64,000 nucleotides of DNA from Mycobacterium numidiamassiliense (GCF_900157365.1 NZ_FUEZ01000004.1:2839066-2903065); one strand, 5' to 3'. Counted from the first letter of the stretch, positions 33,100 through 42,016 are shown. Made by a program: numbers and translations. Notes: generated from the sequence alone by a model not told the origin.

Positions 33100-33606
33100 G
33101 TGCGGTACTTCTACGACACCGAGTTCATCGAAGACGGCCGCACTATCGAGCTGATCTCGATCGGGGTGGTCGCCGAAGACGGCCGCGAGTACTACGCCGT
33201 GTCCACCGAGTTCGATCCGGAGCGCGCCGGTAGCTGGGTGCGCGCCAACGTGCTGCCCAAGCTACCGCCGCCTGCCTCGCAATTGTGGCGCTCGCGCAAG
33301 CGGATTCGTCAGGATCTGGAGGAGTTCTTCGGCTTGAATTCAGCCCAGGCGGCCTCCGAACCGATCGAGCTGTGGGCGTGGGTGGGGGCCTATGACCATG
33401 TGGCGTTGTGCCAGTTGTGGGGTCCGATGCCGGGCCTGCCGAAGGCCATACCCCGCTTCACCCGCGAACTGCGGCAGCTGTGGGAAGACCGGGGATCGCC
33501 CCGGATGCCACCGCGGCCACCCGATGTCCACGACGCGCTCGTCGATGCCCGCGATCAGCTGAGGCGCTATCAGCTCATCACCGCTGCAAACGATCCGGGC
33601 CGCTGA
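33100..33606 (+). CDS. 3'-5' exoribonuclease RNase AS (DEDD family, Rv2179c type)
   Basis: A 168-residue DEDDh exoribonuclease of the same length as Rv2179c, described as preferring adenylate-rich RNA 3' ends. The first acidic pair is Asp6 and Glu8 (FYDTEFIEDG), the middle aspartate is in WVGAYDHVALCQLWG, and the C-terminal motif VHDALVDARDQLRRY supplies the histidine and last aspartate. It probably acts as a dimer on RNA in the cytoplasm. The start at GTG 33100 is supported by a leaderless-type -10 box. aroG follows with its own promoter. Confidence 0.9.
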   Translation: MRYFYDTEFIEDGRTIELISIGVVAEDGREYYAVSTEFDPERAGSWVRANVLPKLPPPASQLWRSRKRIRQDLEEFFGLNSAQAASEPIELWAWVGAYDHVALCQLWGPMPGLPKAIPRFTRELRQLWEDRGSPRMPPRPPDVHDALVDARDQLRRYQLITAANDPGR

Positions 33607-33656
33607 GCGCGCTCGGAGGTCACGTTCGCCCTGATCAAGCACTGCCGCGAGCCGGT

Positions 33657-33662
33657 TACCAT
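33657..33662 (+). promoter_or_regulatory. -10 box of a probable leaderless aroG promoter
   Basis: TACCAT ends 6 nt before the ATG at 33669. An ATG inside the box (33661) is followed by a stop after two codons and is not the start. No SD sequence precedes 33669. Confidence 0.6.
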
Positions 33663-33668
33663 GGACCG

Positions 33669-35057
33669 ATGAACTGGACTGTCGACATTCCGATCGACCA
33701 GCTGCCGGACCTGCCGCCGCTGCCCGCCGACTTGCGGGCCCGGCTGGATGCCGCGCTGGCCAAGCCGGCTGCTCAGCAACCCAGCTGGCCCACCGATCAG
33801 GCCTCCGCGATGCGCACGGTCCTCGAAAGCGTCCCGCCGGTGACGGTGCCGTCCGAGATCGTGCGGTTGCAGGACCATCTGGCCGAGGTCGCCCGCGGTA
33901 AGGCGTTCCTCTTGCAGGGCGGCGACTGCGCCGAGACGTTTACCGACAACACCGAGCCCCACATCCGAGGCAACATCCGCACCCTGCTGCAGATGGCGGT
34001 GGTGCTGACCTATGGCGCCAGCATGCCGGTGGTCAAGGTAGCCCGCATCGCCGGCCAGTACGCCAAGCCGCGCTCCGCCGACATCGACGCCCTGGGCCTG
34101 AAGTCCTACCGCGGCGACATGATCAACGGCTTCGCCCCGGATGCCGCTGCGCGCGAGCACGATCCGTCGCGGCTGGTGCGCGCCTACGCCAACGCCAGCG
34201 CGGCGATGAACCTGGTGCGGGCGCTGACGTCGTCGGGCCTGGCGTCGCTGCACCTGGTGCACGACTGGAACCGGGAGTTCGTCCGGACATCGCCCGCCGG
34301 CGCGCGTTACGAGGCGCTGGCCAACGAGATCGACCGCGGGCTGCGCTTCATGAGTGCCTGCGGCGTGGCCGACCGCAATCTGCAGACCGCCGAAATCTAC
34401 GCCAGCCATGAGGCTTTGGTGCTCGACTACGAGCGGGCCATGTTGCGCTTGTCACACGGCGAAGACGGGGAGCCGCAGCTGTACGACCTGTCGGCGCACA
34501 CCGTCTGGATCGGCGAGCGCACCCGTCAACTCGACGGTGCGCACGTCGCGTTCGCGGAGGTGATCGCCAACCCCATCGGCGTCAAGATCGGTCCGACGAT
34601 GACTCCCGAGCTGGCCGTCGAATACGTCGAGCGGCTCGATCCGCACAACAAGCCGGGACGGCTGACGTTGGTGAGCAGGCTGGGCAACCACAAGGTGCGC
34701 GACGTGTTGCCGCCGATCATCGAAAAGGTTCAGGCCACCGGTCATCAAGTGGTCTGGCAATGCGACCCGATGCACGGCAACACCCACGAATCGTCCACCG
34801 GTTACAAGACCCGGCACTTCGACCGCATCGTCGACGAGGTGCAGGGCTTCTTCGAGGTGCATCGCGCGCTCGGCACGCATCCCGGCGGCATCCACGTCGA
34901 GATCACCGGTGAGAACGTCACCGAGTGTTTGGGTGGGGCGCAAGATATTTCGGACACCGATTTGTCCGGCCGCTACGAGACGGCGTGCGACCCACGGCTG
35001 AACACCCAGCAGTCGCTGGAGTTGGCGTTCCTGGTCGCGGAGATGCTGCGCGACTAA
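33669..35057 (+). CDS. aroG: 3-deoxy-D-arabino-heptulosonate-7-phosphate synthase (type II DAHP synthase)
   Basis: A 462-residue class II DAHP synthase, the first enzyme of the shikimate pathway, joining PEP and erythrose 4-phosphate. The length equals M. tuberculosis AroG. The metal and substrate motifs LLQGGDCAETF, RIAGQYAKPRS, KSYRGDMINGF, VWIGERTRQLDGAH, VSRLGNHKVRD, CDPMHGNT and IHVEITGENVTECLGGA are intact. The N-terminal extension with the allosteric interface is also present, so inhibition by aromatic amino acids and partnership with chorismate mutase are expected from the family. The stop codon directly abuts the stop of the convergent FAD gene. Confidence 0.96.
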   Translation: MNWTVDIPIDQLPDLPPLPADLRARLDAALAKPAAQQPSWPTDQASAMRTVLESVPPVTVPSEIVRLQDHLAEVARGKAFLLQGGDCAETFTDNTEPHIRGNIRTLLQMAVVLTYGASMPVVKVARIAGQYAKPRSADIDALGLKSYRGDMINGFAPDAAAREHDPSRLVRAYANASAAMNLVRALTSSGLASLHLVHDWNREFVRTSPAGARYEALANEIDRGLRFMSACGVADRNLQTAEIYASHEALVLDYERAMLRLSHGEDGEPQLYDLSAHTVWIGERTRQLDGAHVAFAEVIANPIGVKIGPTMTPELAVEYVERLDPHNKPGRLTLVSRLGNHKVRDVLPPIIEKVQATGHQVVWQCDPMHGNTHESSTGYKTRHFDRIVDEVQGFFEVHRALGTHPGGIHVEITGENVTECLGGAQDISDTDLSGRYETACDPRLNTQQSLELAFLVAEMLRD

Positions 35058-36500
35058 CTAGGCGCGCACCGAAAGTGGCTCGGGCAGCGGGGTGACCGCA
35101 ACCACGGCTGCGCGGGTTCGCTTGCGTGCGAACCGGGCCCGTAGGTTGCCCCACACGATGCGCGGTATCAGCGCGGGATCTTGGAGCCTGGACGGCGGGT
35201 CGACGAAGTTGGAGACCCGGAAGAAGCGTTCGGTCAGGACGACGTCGCGGGTAGACGCGTTCAGGGCTGCTCGGGACATCCAGCCCTGCAGCCGCTCCCG
35301 CATGGAATTCCGGTCGTGAGTCGGGGAAGTGACTCGCGACCTGGCTTGATTGGCGGCCCACGTCTGGCCGATGTAGTGCGCCGACGCGCGGAAAAAGCGT
35401 TGTGCCAGTTGCGCATCGCCGACCCGCAGGCAGTCGCGCAGGGTCAGAGCTTCCAGCGCGGCGATCGTCATGCCCTGGCCGTAGGTCGGATCGAAGCTGC
35501 ACAAGGCGTCGCCGAGCACGAGCAAACTCGAAGGAAATCGCGACATCTGGTCGTAGCGCCGCCAGATTGCGGCGGAGTGGTGATACGTCACGGCCTCGCC
35601 GATGGGGTGGGCCCGGCGCAGCCCCTCGACGATGGCCGGAGGTAGGGACGGCTCGACCAGCGCGAGCATCGCGGCGAAATCGGTTGGCGGCTCGCCGGCG
35701 TCGGTCGGCTGGCCGATCGCCAGCGTCCAGGTGTCGTGCTCGCACGCGAGTAACAGGCCGCCGGGTTTGCCGCCGCCCGGGTTGAACATCACCAGCCGCT
35801 GGGTGATCGATCCCTCGGGAATGCTCAACTGTTGGCTCGCGTACTTATACCTGGCCACCGACCGGTTCTCGGTGGGCCGTTCGTATCCCAGGTTCTCCAA
35901 GAACGCCGGGGTGCGCGCTGACCGGCCCATGGCGTCTACCACCAGATCGGCATCCAGTTCCGTAAGAAAACCGTTGTAGCGCCGGATGATTCGCACGCCG
36001 TTGACGATGTCGCCGGTCGTGACGAGTTCGACCACGTCGTGGCCGTCAAGGAAGGTCACATTGGGCAGCGCCTTGACCCGCCGGCGCAGGTGAAATTCCA
36101 CAAACGGCCGGCTGGCCATATGGAGCGATAGCGCGGCCGGATCGGCGAACTTGCCCGAGCGCTTCATCTCGTAGCGGCCGAAGCGCACGTAGAAGTTCGA
36201 CAGCTCACCGTCGTCGACCACGACCGCCCCGGCTCGGGCCAGGTCCTCGAGCAATCCGGGAAACAATTCCCCCAACACCTGCAGGCCGCGGCTGTAGAAG
36301 TTGTGCACGTGGCGTCCCTGGGGGATGCCCCTGCGATGGCACGGGTAGTCGGGCAATCTGTCTCGTTCGATCACGCTGACCGAATCGTAGAACTCCGAAA
36401 GTACGCGCGCGGCAAGCAAACCCGCCATCCCGGCACCCAGTACGACTGCATGCTCGCCGAGCCGGTTCGGCGAGTCGACGCGGTGCGTTGTCGAACTCAT
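35058..36500 (-). CDS. FAD-dependent oxidoreductase / monooxygenase-like protein (accessory)
   Basis: A 480-residue flavoprotein of the PHBH/geranylgeranyl-reductase-like group. The N-terminal FAD-binding motif VVLGAGMAGLLAARVL (residues about 19-34), the RHVHNFYSRG segment, and the second FAD motif LLVLGDALCSFDPTYGQGMT are clear. The substrate is unknown. It is not part of the M. tuberculosis gene order I know, where a transposase gene lies here. It follows pknL on the same strand after 79 bases that include a 40-base stretch of very low G+C, and it abuts aroG end to end. It may be an acquired gene or one lost in the tuberculosis complex. The ATG at 36500 is the natural start. Confidence 0.8.
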   Translation of the reverse strand: MSSTTHRVDSPNRLGEHAVVLGAGMAGLLAARVLSEFYDSVSVIERDRLPDYPCHRRGIPQGRHVHNFYSRGLQVLGELFPGLLEDLARAGAVVVDDGELSNFYVRFGRYEMKRSGKFADPAALSLHMASRPFVEFHLRRRVKALPNVTFLDGHDVVELVTTGDIVNGVRIIRRYNGFLTELDADLVVDAMGRSARTPAFLENLGYERPTENRSVARYKYASQQLSIPEGSITQRLVMFNPGGGKPGGLLLACEHDTWTLAIGQPTDAGEPPTDFAAMLALVEPSLPPAIVEGLRRAHPIGEAVTYHHSAAIWRRYDQMSRFPSSLLVLGDALCSFDPTYGQGMTIAALEALTLRDCLRVGDAQLAQRFFRASAHYIGQTWAANQARSRVTSPTHDRNSMRERLQGWMSRAALNASTRDVVLTERFFRVSNFVDPPSRLQDPALIPRIVWGNLRARFARKRTRAAVVAVTPLPEPLSVRA

Positions 36501-36520
36501 GCAGCAGTACGCTACACCAA

Positions 36521-36560
36521 AATTAAGAAAAATAAGATCTTTTTAAGATAACACTAAGAT
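36521..36560 (-). promoter_or_regulatory. Very AT-rich patch upstream of the FAD oxidoreductase gene
   Basis: Only about 7 of 40 bases are G or C, in a window of roughly two-thirds G+C. On the minus strand it contains TAATTT, which could be a -10 box, and an AAGATCTT palindrome. Such patches are typical binding targets of the xenogeneic silencer Lsr2. It could also hold the pknL transcript end. Role inferred from composition. Confidence 0.45.
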
Positions 36561-36579
36561 CCGCGTCGCCAGCGCGGCC

Positions 36580-37812
36580 TCACAGCAGGCCGGTCAGATT
36601 GCTGCCGAGCGTCCATCCGGCCGTCGCCACCATCCCGGTGAGCGCCAGCACCACGGCCACCCAGACCAGCACCATGCGTCGGGCCTGCTGACGGGCCAGC
36701 GCGAATTCGCTCATCGCGATTCCCGCGAATTCCCCTGATATGGGCTCGTATTCGTAGTCACCCTCAGGTTCGGAGTCGGCCTCGGGCGCGTCCGGACGGC
36801 TCGGGGGCCAATCCTGGGGGCCACGGGTCAGTTGGCGGGTGGGGTTCTGCACCCGAGGTGGCTGCGGCGCCGAGGGCCGCCGCTCGCTCATCTGGCTGTG
36901 GTGCAGTGCCGCGGACCGGTGTTGAGCGGAGTTGCGTGGCGCCGGCACCCGAAAGTCCGGCAGCTCCAGGTCGTCGGCGATCGCGTCCAATTCGGCGGCC
37001 ATCTCGATGGCGTCGGCGTACCGTTGGCCGGGGTCGCGGGCGGTCGCGCGTGCGACGAATTCGTCGAATTGCGTTGGCACCCCGGCGATCAGCGCGCCCG
37101 GGCGCGGCACGTCGTTATCCAGCCGCTGGTAGGCGATCGACAACGGGGAGTCGCCGGTGAAAGGTGTTCGCCCGGTGAGTATTTCGTAGGTGAGGATCCC
37201 GACGGAGTAGACGTCGCTGCGCGGACCGGCGTTGCCGTCGCGAACCTGCTCGGGGGACAGGTACGCCGCGGTGCCCAAAATGACACTGGCCGAGGTGATT
37301 CCGGCAGCGGCAACCGCACGCACCAACCCGAAATCGGCGATCTTGACCTCGCCGTCGTCGGAGATCAGCACGTTTTCCGGTTTGACGTCGCGATGCACCA
37401 GGCCGGCCCGGTGCGCGGCGGCCAGCCCACCCAGGACCGGGCGGAGCACCGCCGCCACGGCATGCGGCGGCATGGGACCACGCTCGGCGAGCAGCTCGCG
37501 CAGGGTGCCGCCTTCGATGAGCTCCATCACCAGAAACGGGTGCCGGGCATCCAGGCCCTGGTCGTAGACCGCGACCAGCCCGGGATTCTTCAGCCGGGCG
37601 ACGGTGCGGGCCTCGAGCTGGAAGCGGGTCAGGAATTGGTCGTCGCCGGCATAACGCGAATCCATCACCTTCAGCGCGACCGGGCGGTCCAGCCGGACGT
37701 CGAGTCCGCGGTAGACCGTGGAGGTGCCGCCGCTGGCAATCTTGGATTGGACCAGGTAGCGGCCATCCAGCAAGGTGTTCTCCAACGGGTCGCCCGTCCC
37801 GGCTCCGGCCAC
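36580..37812 (-). CDS. pknL: Serine/threonine protein kinase PknL
   Basis: A 410-residue membrane-anchored eukaryotic-type kinase. The kinase domain covers residues about 19-280, with the Gly-rich loop IASGGTSTVYRG, the ATP lysine at residue 48 (VALKVMD), HRDVKPENVLISDD, DFGLV and the activation-loop GTAAYLSPEQVRDG. A Pro-rich juxtamembrane region with YEYEPISGEFAGIAMSEF precedes one transmembrane helix near the C terminus; only a few residues lie outside, so there is no PASTA sensor. The GTG at 37812 gives the M. tuberculosis-like N terminus. It is divergent from the gene for its known type of substrate, Rv2175c. Confidence 0.94.
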   Translation of the reverse strand: MAGAGTGDPLENTLLDGRYLVQSKIASGGTSTVYRGLDVRLDRPVALKVMDSRYAGDDQFLTRFQLEARTVARLKNPGLVAVYDQGLDARHPFLVMELIEGGTLRELLAERGPMPPHAVAAVLRPVLGGLAAAHRAGLVHRDVKPENVLISDDGEVKIADFGLVRAVAAAGITSASVILGTAAYLSPEQVRDGNAGPRSDVYSVGILTYEILTGRTPFTGDSPLSIAYQRLDNDVPRPGALIAGVPTQFDEFVARATARDPGQRYADAIEMAAELDAIADDLELPDFRVPAPRNSAQHRSAALHHSQMSERRPSAPQPPRVQNPTRQLTRGPQDWPPSRPDAPEADSEPEGDYEYEPISGEFAGIAMSEFALARQQARRMVLVWVAVVLALTGMVATAGWTLGSNLTGLL

Positions 37813-37879
37813 GGGGCCAATCGTAGGTGCGACGCCGGGATTGCGAGCCGAACAGCGGCGCAACGCGCGCACCAGGGCC

Positions 37880-37885
37880 TACACT
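37880..37885 (+). promoter_or_regulatory. -10 box of a probable leaderless promoter for the Rv2175c-type regulator
   Basis: TACACT ends 7 nt before the GTG at 37893. The protein-like upstream sequence shared with the longer M. tuberculosis annotation may therefore be conserved promoter DNA. Inference from spacing. Confidence 0.5.
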
Positions 37886-37892
37886 TGCGCGG

Positions 37893-38297
37893 GTGGGCAG
37901 TATTCCCGCCGGTGATGATGTGTTAGACCCCGACGAGCCGACATATGACCTGCCTCGGGTCGCCGAGTTGCTTGGCGTGCCGGTGAGCAAGGTGCAGCAG
38001 CAGCTGCGAGAAGGCCACCTACTGGCGGTCCGGCGCGCCGGGGGCGTGGTGGTACCGCAGGTGTTCTTCACGCGCACCGGTGAGGTGGTGAAAAGCCTGC
38101 CCGGGCTGCTGACAATCCTGCACGACGGCGGCTATCACGAAACCGAGATCGTGCGGTGGCTGTTCACCCCCGACCCGTCCCTGACGGTGACGCGCGACGG
38201 CAGCAGGGACTGCATCAACAACGCCCGTCCGGTCGACGCGCTACACGCCCATCAGGCGCGAGAAGTCGTGCGCCGGGCACAAGCCATGGCGTACTGA
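37893..38297 (+). CDS. DNA-binding winged-helix protein, PknL substrate type (Rv2175c)
   Basis: A 134-residue protein nearly identical in the core to Rv2175c, a DNA-binding protein phosphorylated by PknL. The N-terminal helix-turn-helix lies at YDLPRVAELLGVPVSKVQQQ, then LREGHLLAVRRAGGVVVPQV and the C-terminal DALHAHQAREVVRRAQAMAY. The annotated M. tuberculosis form starts about 13 residues earlier with a phosphorylated threonine in its N-terminal tail; here the GTG at 37827 would give 156 residues. The -10 box at 37880 favours the shorter form, but the conserved TLARVGS text across the start leaves this open. Confidence 0.87.
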   Translation: MGSIPAGDDVLDPDEPTYDLPRVAELLGVPVSKVQQQLREGHLLAVRRAGGVVVPQVFFTRTGEVVKSLPGLLTILHDGGYHETEIVRWLFTPDPSLTVTRDGSRDCINNARPVDALHAHQAREVVRRAQAMAY

Positions 38298-38305
38298 ACC
38301 GCTGG

Positions 38306-39850
38306 TCAGGCGGCGACGGGCTCTTCGGATTCGTCGGCGCGTGTCGCCGGCTCGCGGCGCAGTGCGTACCAGGCCGCCAGCGCCGCGGCGGTGGCCAGCG
38401 AAAAGTGCAGCCAGGAATACATGCCGTGCGATCCGTCGGGTTTGAAGATCAACATGGCCCACGTCGAGAGACCTGCGATGATTGCCACGGCCCGGCGTGA
38501 CTGGGCCAGTGGGGCCCCCACCGCCAGCGGCCAGGAGTAATACCACGGCAGGGCGGCGGGCACGAACAACACCACGACCACCATCGACCAGGCCATGCCC
38601 GTCAGCACGGACCGGTCGTCGCGCCGAGATCGCCACCACAGCAGCGGCAGCATCATCACGATGATCGCGATGCCGATGTAGCGGGTAATTCGCAGCGTGG
38701 CATAGAAGTTGACCGCGAAGAACCCGTTGAACACCCAGTGAATCGCGTTGGCCGCGGCAGTCGGGAGGCTCAACCAGTTGATGATCTTCACCGAGCCGGC
38801 CAGCGCGGTCAGCCACCCGAGGCCGACACCGGCGACGGCGGTCAAGATCGCGAACACCGCGGAGAAGATCAGCAGCGACATCGCGCTGGCCGCCACGAAC
38901 GCCCGAAACGGGCGATACCCCCGCTGCTCGCGCAGATGACGCGCCCACACCCAGACCAGGAAAGGCAACGCGATCCCGGCGGTAGCTTTGACCGCGATCC
39001 CGATGGTGACCAGCGTGATGCCCAGCGTGTGCCGGCCCTGGAACACCCACGCAATGCCGGCGGCCATCAAGCCCACCATCAGCATTTCGTTGTGCACACC
39101 GCCCATCAGGTGGATGAGCACCAGCGGGTTGAGCACGCAGATCCACAGCGCGATCGATCCGCTGCTGCCCAGGTGGTGGGCCAGGCGGGGGGTGGCCCAG
39201 ATCAGCAATGCCAGACCGGGCAACATGCACAGACGCAGCAGCATGGTCCCGACGATCACGTGATTGCCGACGACGATCGTGACGAGCTTGGCGACCATGA
39301 TGAAGACCGGACCATACGGCGCGGTGGTGATCGTCCAAATGGGGCTGACGTTGTCCAGCAACGTATTCGGGTTGGCCACCGGGCCCACGGCATAGGGGTC
39401 GAAGCCGTCGCGCAGGAGCGCGCCCTGGGCCAGATACGAATAGGTGTCGCGGCTGAAGACCGGTACCGACAGCAGCAGCGGCGCCAGCCAGAAGCCGGTG
39501 GTGGCTCGCATGATGAACTCGGAAGTTTCACCGGCCAGGGCCCGCCGGCCCAGCACCAGCCAGGCGACCAGCATCAGGCCGACGCCCGCCCACAACAGAA
39601 TCGTCGACAGCACCAGCCCGTGGCCGAAGCGCAGCCAGGACATGTGCAGCGATTCCAGCAGCGGGTCGTGTGGCTTGGTGCTGCCTGCCCCCAGGCCACC
39701 GACGGTGATCAGCACCGAACCCAGGAGGCCCAGCCTGGCCGGTCGGGCCTGCGGCGTCGCCGCGAACGCAACGATCTCTGAAATGCGCTGTCGCGCAGAC
39801 TTTTTCGTCTGAACGGAGTCGGCGGTGGGGAGGGGAGTCGGAGTGGTCAT
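38306..39850 (-). CDS. mptA: Alpha-(1->6) mannosyltransferase MptA (GT-C)
   Basis: A 514-residue polytopic membrane mannosyltransferase with about 12 helices. It extends the alpha-1,6-mannan backbone of lipomannan using polyprenyl-phosphomannose. Length and sequence agree with Rv2174. The first outer loop has VFSRDTYSYLAQGALLRDG with the acidic residue expected for GT-C catalysis, followed by DPYAVGPVANPN and APYGPVFIMVAKLV. The C-terminal helices include PWYYSWPLAVGAPL. It follows idsA2 by four bases on the minus strand, so both are probably one operon. Confidence 0.93.
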   Translation of the reverse strand: MTTPTPLPTADSVQTKKSARQRISEIVAFAATPQARPARLGLLGSVLITVGGLGAGSTKPHDPLLESLHMSWLRFGHGLVLSTILLWAGVGLMLVAWLVLGRRALAGETSEFIMRATTGFWLAPLLLSVPVFSRDTYSYLAQGALLRDGFDPYAVGPVANPNTLLDNVSPIWTITTAPYGPVFIMVAKLVTIVVGNHVIVGTMLLRLCMLPGLALLIWATPRLAHHLGSSGSIALWICVLNPLVLIHLMGGVHNEMLMVGLMAAGIAWVFQGRHTLGITLVTIGIAVKATAGIALPFLVWVWARHLREQRGYRPFRAFVAASAMSLLIFSAVFAILTAVAGVGLGWLTALAGSVKIINWLSLPTAAANAIHWVFNGFFAVNFYATLRITRYIGIAIIVMMLPLLWWRSRRDDRSVLTGMAWSMVVVVLFVPAALPWYYSWPLAVGAPLAQSRRAVAIIAGLSTWAMLIFKPDGSHGMYSWLHFSLATAAALAAWYALRREPATRADESEEPVAA

Positions 39851-39854
39851 CGGC

Positions 39855-40904
39855 TCACGCGGATCGGTTGGTGGCCGACTTGGCCAGTTCGGACAGCCCG
39901 GATTTGGCCGCCGGGTTGATCGGGGCGGCCGCCAGCGCGTCCAGCGCCCGTCGGGTCAGCGTGGCGATGCGGTCCTCGGCGGCGGCCAGCGCGCCCACCG
40001 ACTCGATCACGTCGCGCAGCTCGGCCACCTGCGCATCGGTCAGCTGGGCGCCAATCGAGCTGCGCAACAGGTCGGCCGCCAACGGGTCCGACGCGTCCGC
40101 CAATTGCACGGCCTCGGCGAGCAGTACGGTGCGCTTGCCCGAGCGCAAGTCGTCACCGGACGGCTTGCCCGTCACCGCCGGATCTCCGAATACGCCCAGC
40201 ACGTCGTCCCGCAGCTGGAAGGCCACGCCAATGTCGGTCCCGAACTGCTGGAAGACCTCGTGGACGTCGGGTCGGTCGGCCGCGGCGGCCGCGCCCAGCT
40301 GCAACGGCCGCGACACGGTGTAACACGCGGTCTTGAAGGTGTCGACGTTCATTGCCGACGCGATCGACTCGGCGGCGCTGGCCTCGGCGACGATGTCGAG
40401 GTACTGCCCCCCGAGCACCTCGGTGCGGATGTCGGCCCAGACCCGGCGGATACGCAGCTGCGCGTCGGGCGACAGATCCACGCCGAAGACGATGTCGTCG
40501 GCCCAGCTCAGTGCCAAGTCGCCGAGCAGGATGGCGGCCGAAATCCCGAACCGATCGGCCGAACCGCGCCACTTGCGGTCGCGGTGCAGGGACGCGAAGC
40601 GGACGTGGGCGGTCGGCCGGCCGCGGCGGGTGGAGGAGTCGTCGATGACGTCGTCGTGCACCAGAGCGCAGCCGTGCAGCAACTCCAGTGCCGAAAACAG
40701 CAGCAGCACATCCGAATCGGGCTCTCCGCCGGCCACCGCGCGCCAGCCCCAATAGGCGAACGCGGGCCGCAGGCGTTTGCCCCCGGTGAGCACAAAGTCT
40801 TCCAGCACGGCGACCAGCAGACCGTAGTCGTCTCCGATATAGGCGGTCTCGGTGCGCCGGTCGTGCAAGTACCGGCGCAGTTGCTCGGTGATGGCGCCGG
40901 TCAA
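39855..40904 (-). CDS. idsA2: Polyprenyl diphosphate synthase (geranylgeranyl-type)
   Basis: A 349-residue trans-isoprenyl diphosphate synthase that condenses isopentenyl diphosphate with allylic diphosphates. The first Asp-rich motif is DDVIDD, the second DDVLGVFGD, with GGKRLRP upstream and KRTVLLAEAV after. The start is uncertain: TTG at 40904 gives TGAITEQLRRYL like the M. tuberculosis N terminus, but the best SD (AAAGGGG) stands 7 nt before an in-frame CTG at 40934, which would give 359 residues. A TACACT -10 box lies at 40984-40989. It is divergent from the MTHFR-like gene. Confidence 0.88.
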   Translation of the reverse strand: MTGAITEQLRRYLHDRRTETAYIGDDYGLLVAVLEDFVLTGGKRLRPAFAYWGWRAVAGGEPDSDVLLLFSALELLHGCALVHDDVIDDSSTRRGRPTAHVRFASLHRDRKWRGSADRFGISAAILLGDLALSWADDIVFGVDLSPDAQLRIRRVWADIRTEVLGGQYLDIVAEASAAESIASAMNVDTFKTACYTVSRPLQLGAAAAADRPDVHEVFQQFGTDIGVAFQLRDDVLGVFGDPAVTGKPSGDDLRSGKRTVLLAEAVQLADASDPLAADLLRSSIGAQLTDAQVAELRDVIESVGALAAAEDRIATLTRRALDALAAAPINPAAKSGLSELAKSATNRSA

Positions 40905-40983
40905 TTCGACGGTGGCCGCTGCTTCGACGCTCAGCGCCGCGCCCCTTTCTGCTGGCGTGACTTGGTGCTCTGTAGGCCCGACC

Positions 40984-40989
40984 AGTGTA
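40984..40989 (-). promoter_or_regulatory. Candidate -10 box of the idsA2-mptA operon
   Basis: On the minus strand TACACT would place the transcript start near 40976, downstream of all GTG codons that could lengthen idsA2. It therefore limits the start to the CTG at 40934 or the TTG at 40904. Confidence 0.45.
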
Positions 40990-41014
40990 TTCGGCGCGGC
41001 TAGACCGAGTTGCT

Positions 41015-41044
41015 TCGACTGCCTCACTATTACGCCCCTATGCT
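41015..41044 (+). promoter_or_regulatory. Candidate promoter of the MTHFR-like gene
   Basis: TTCGAC (41015-41020) and TATGCT (41039-41044) are 18 bases apart. The leader of about 55 bases ends in AAGGAG, 10 nt before the GTG at 41107. Confidence 0.45.
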
Positions 41045-41106
41045 GGCGAGGGTTCGCGGCCGCGAGGCGGCCCGGGCAATCGTCGTCTTGAAGGAGATTG
41101 AGTCGC

Positions 41107-42003
41107 GTGACTCTCAACACCATCGCGCTCGAGCTGGTGCCGCCGAACACGGACGAAAGTCGGGAACGGGCCAAAGAAGAGGCGCACAAAGTGGTGCGGT
41201 ACTCGGCCGAGTCCGGGCTCGACGGCCGGATCCGGCACGTCATGATCCCCGGAATCATCGCCGAGGACGACGATCGTCCCGTGCCGATCAAGCCCAAGTT
41301 CGACGTGCTCGACTTCTGGTCGATCATCAAGCCCGAGCTGACCGGGATCAACGGCCTGTGCACGCAGGTCACCGCGTTCACCGACGAACCAGCGCTACGC
41401 CGGCGGCTCACCGATCTGCGTGACGCCGGCATGGAAGGTGTGGTCTTCGTCGGCGTTCCGCGCACCATGAACGACGGCGAGGGGTCCGGGGTCGCGCCCA
41501 CCGATGCCCTGTCGATCTATCGCGACTTGCTGCCCAATCGCGGGGTGATCCTGATCCCCACCCGCGAGGGCGAAATCGGCAGGTTCAATTTCAAGTGTGA
41601 CCAGGGTGCCACCTACGCGATGACCCAGCTGCTGTATTCCGACGCGATTGTGGGCTTTTTGACCGAGTTCGCTAAGACCACCGATCACCGGCCCGAAATC
41701 CTGCTGTCGTTCGGGTTCGTCCCGCAGGTGGAGAGCCGCGTCGGCCTGATCAACTGGCTCATCCAGGACCCCGGCAACGAAGCCGTGGCCGCTGAGCAGG
41801 ACTTCGTCAAACGGCTGGGCGGCTGCGACCCCGCGCGGAAACGCCAACTGATGCTCGACCTGTACAAGCGGGTGGTCGACGGGGTTGCCGAGCTCGGTTT
41901 CCCGCTGAGCATCCACCTCGAGGCGACGTACGGGCTGTCCGCCCCCGCATTCCAGACGTTCGCGGAGATGATCTCCTACTGGTCGCCGGCGCAGCTGGTC
42001 TGA
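41107..42003 (+). CDS. Noncanonical methylenetetrahydrofolate reductase-like protein (Rv2172c type)
   Basis: A 298-residue TIM-barrel protein distantly related to MetF. Rv2172c has been reported to act as an unusual methylenetetrahydrofolate reductase, which supplies methyl-THF for methionine. Visible segments are NTIALELVPPNTDESRERA, TGINGLCTQVTAF, GMEGVVFVGVPRTMNDGEG and HLEATYGLSAPAF. AAGGAG at 41091-41096 is spaced properly for the GTG at 41107 and too close to the TTG at 41098 that would add three residues. The gene stands alone between idsA2 and lppM. Confidence 0.85.
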   Translation: MTLNTIALELVPPNTDESRERAKEEAHKVVRYSAESGLDGRIRHVMIPGIIAEDDDRPVPIKPKFDVLDFWSIIKPELTGINGLCTQVTAFTDEPALRRRLTDLRDAGMEGVVFVGVPRTMNDGEGSGVAPTDALSIYRDLLPNRGVILIPTREGEIGRFNFKCDQGATYAMTQLLYSDAIVGFLTEFAKTTDHRPEILLSFGFVPQVESRVGLINWLIQDPGNEAVAAEQDFVKRLGGCDPARKRQLMLDLYKRVVDGVAELGFPLSIHLEATYGLSAPAFQTFAEMISYWSPAQLV

Positions 42004-42016
42004 CCGGGCAGCGGGT

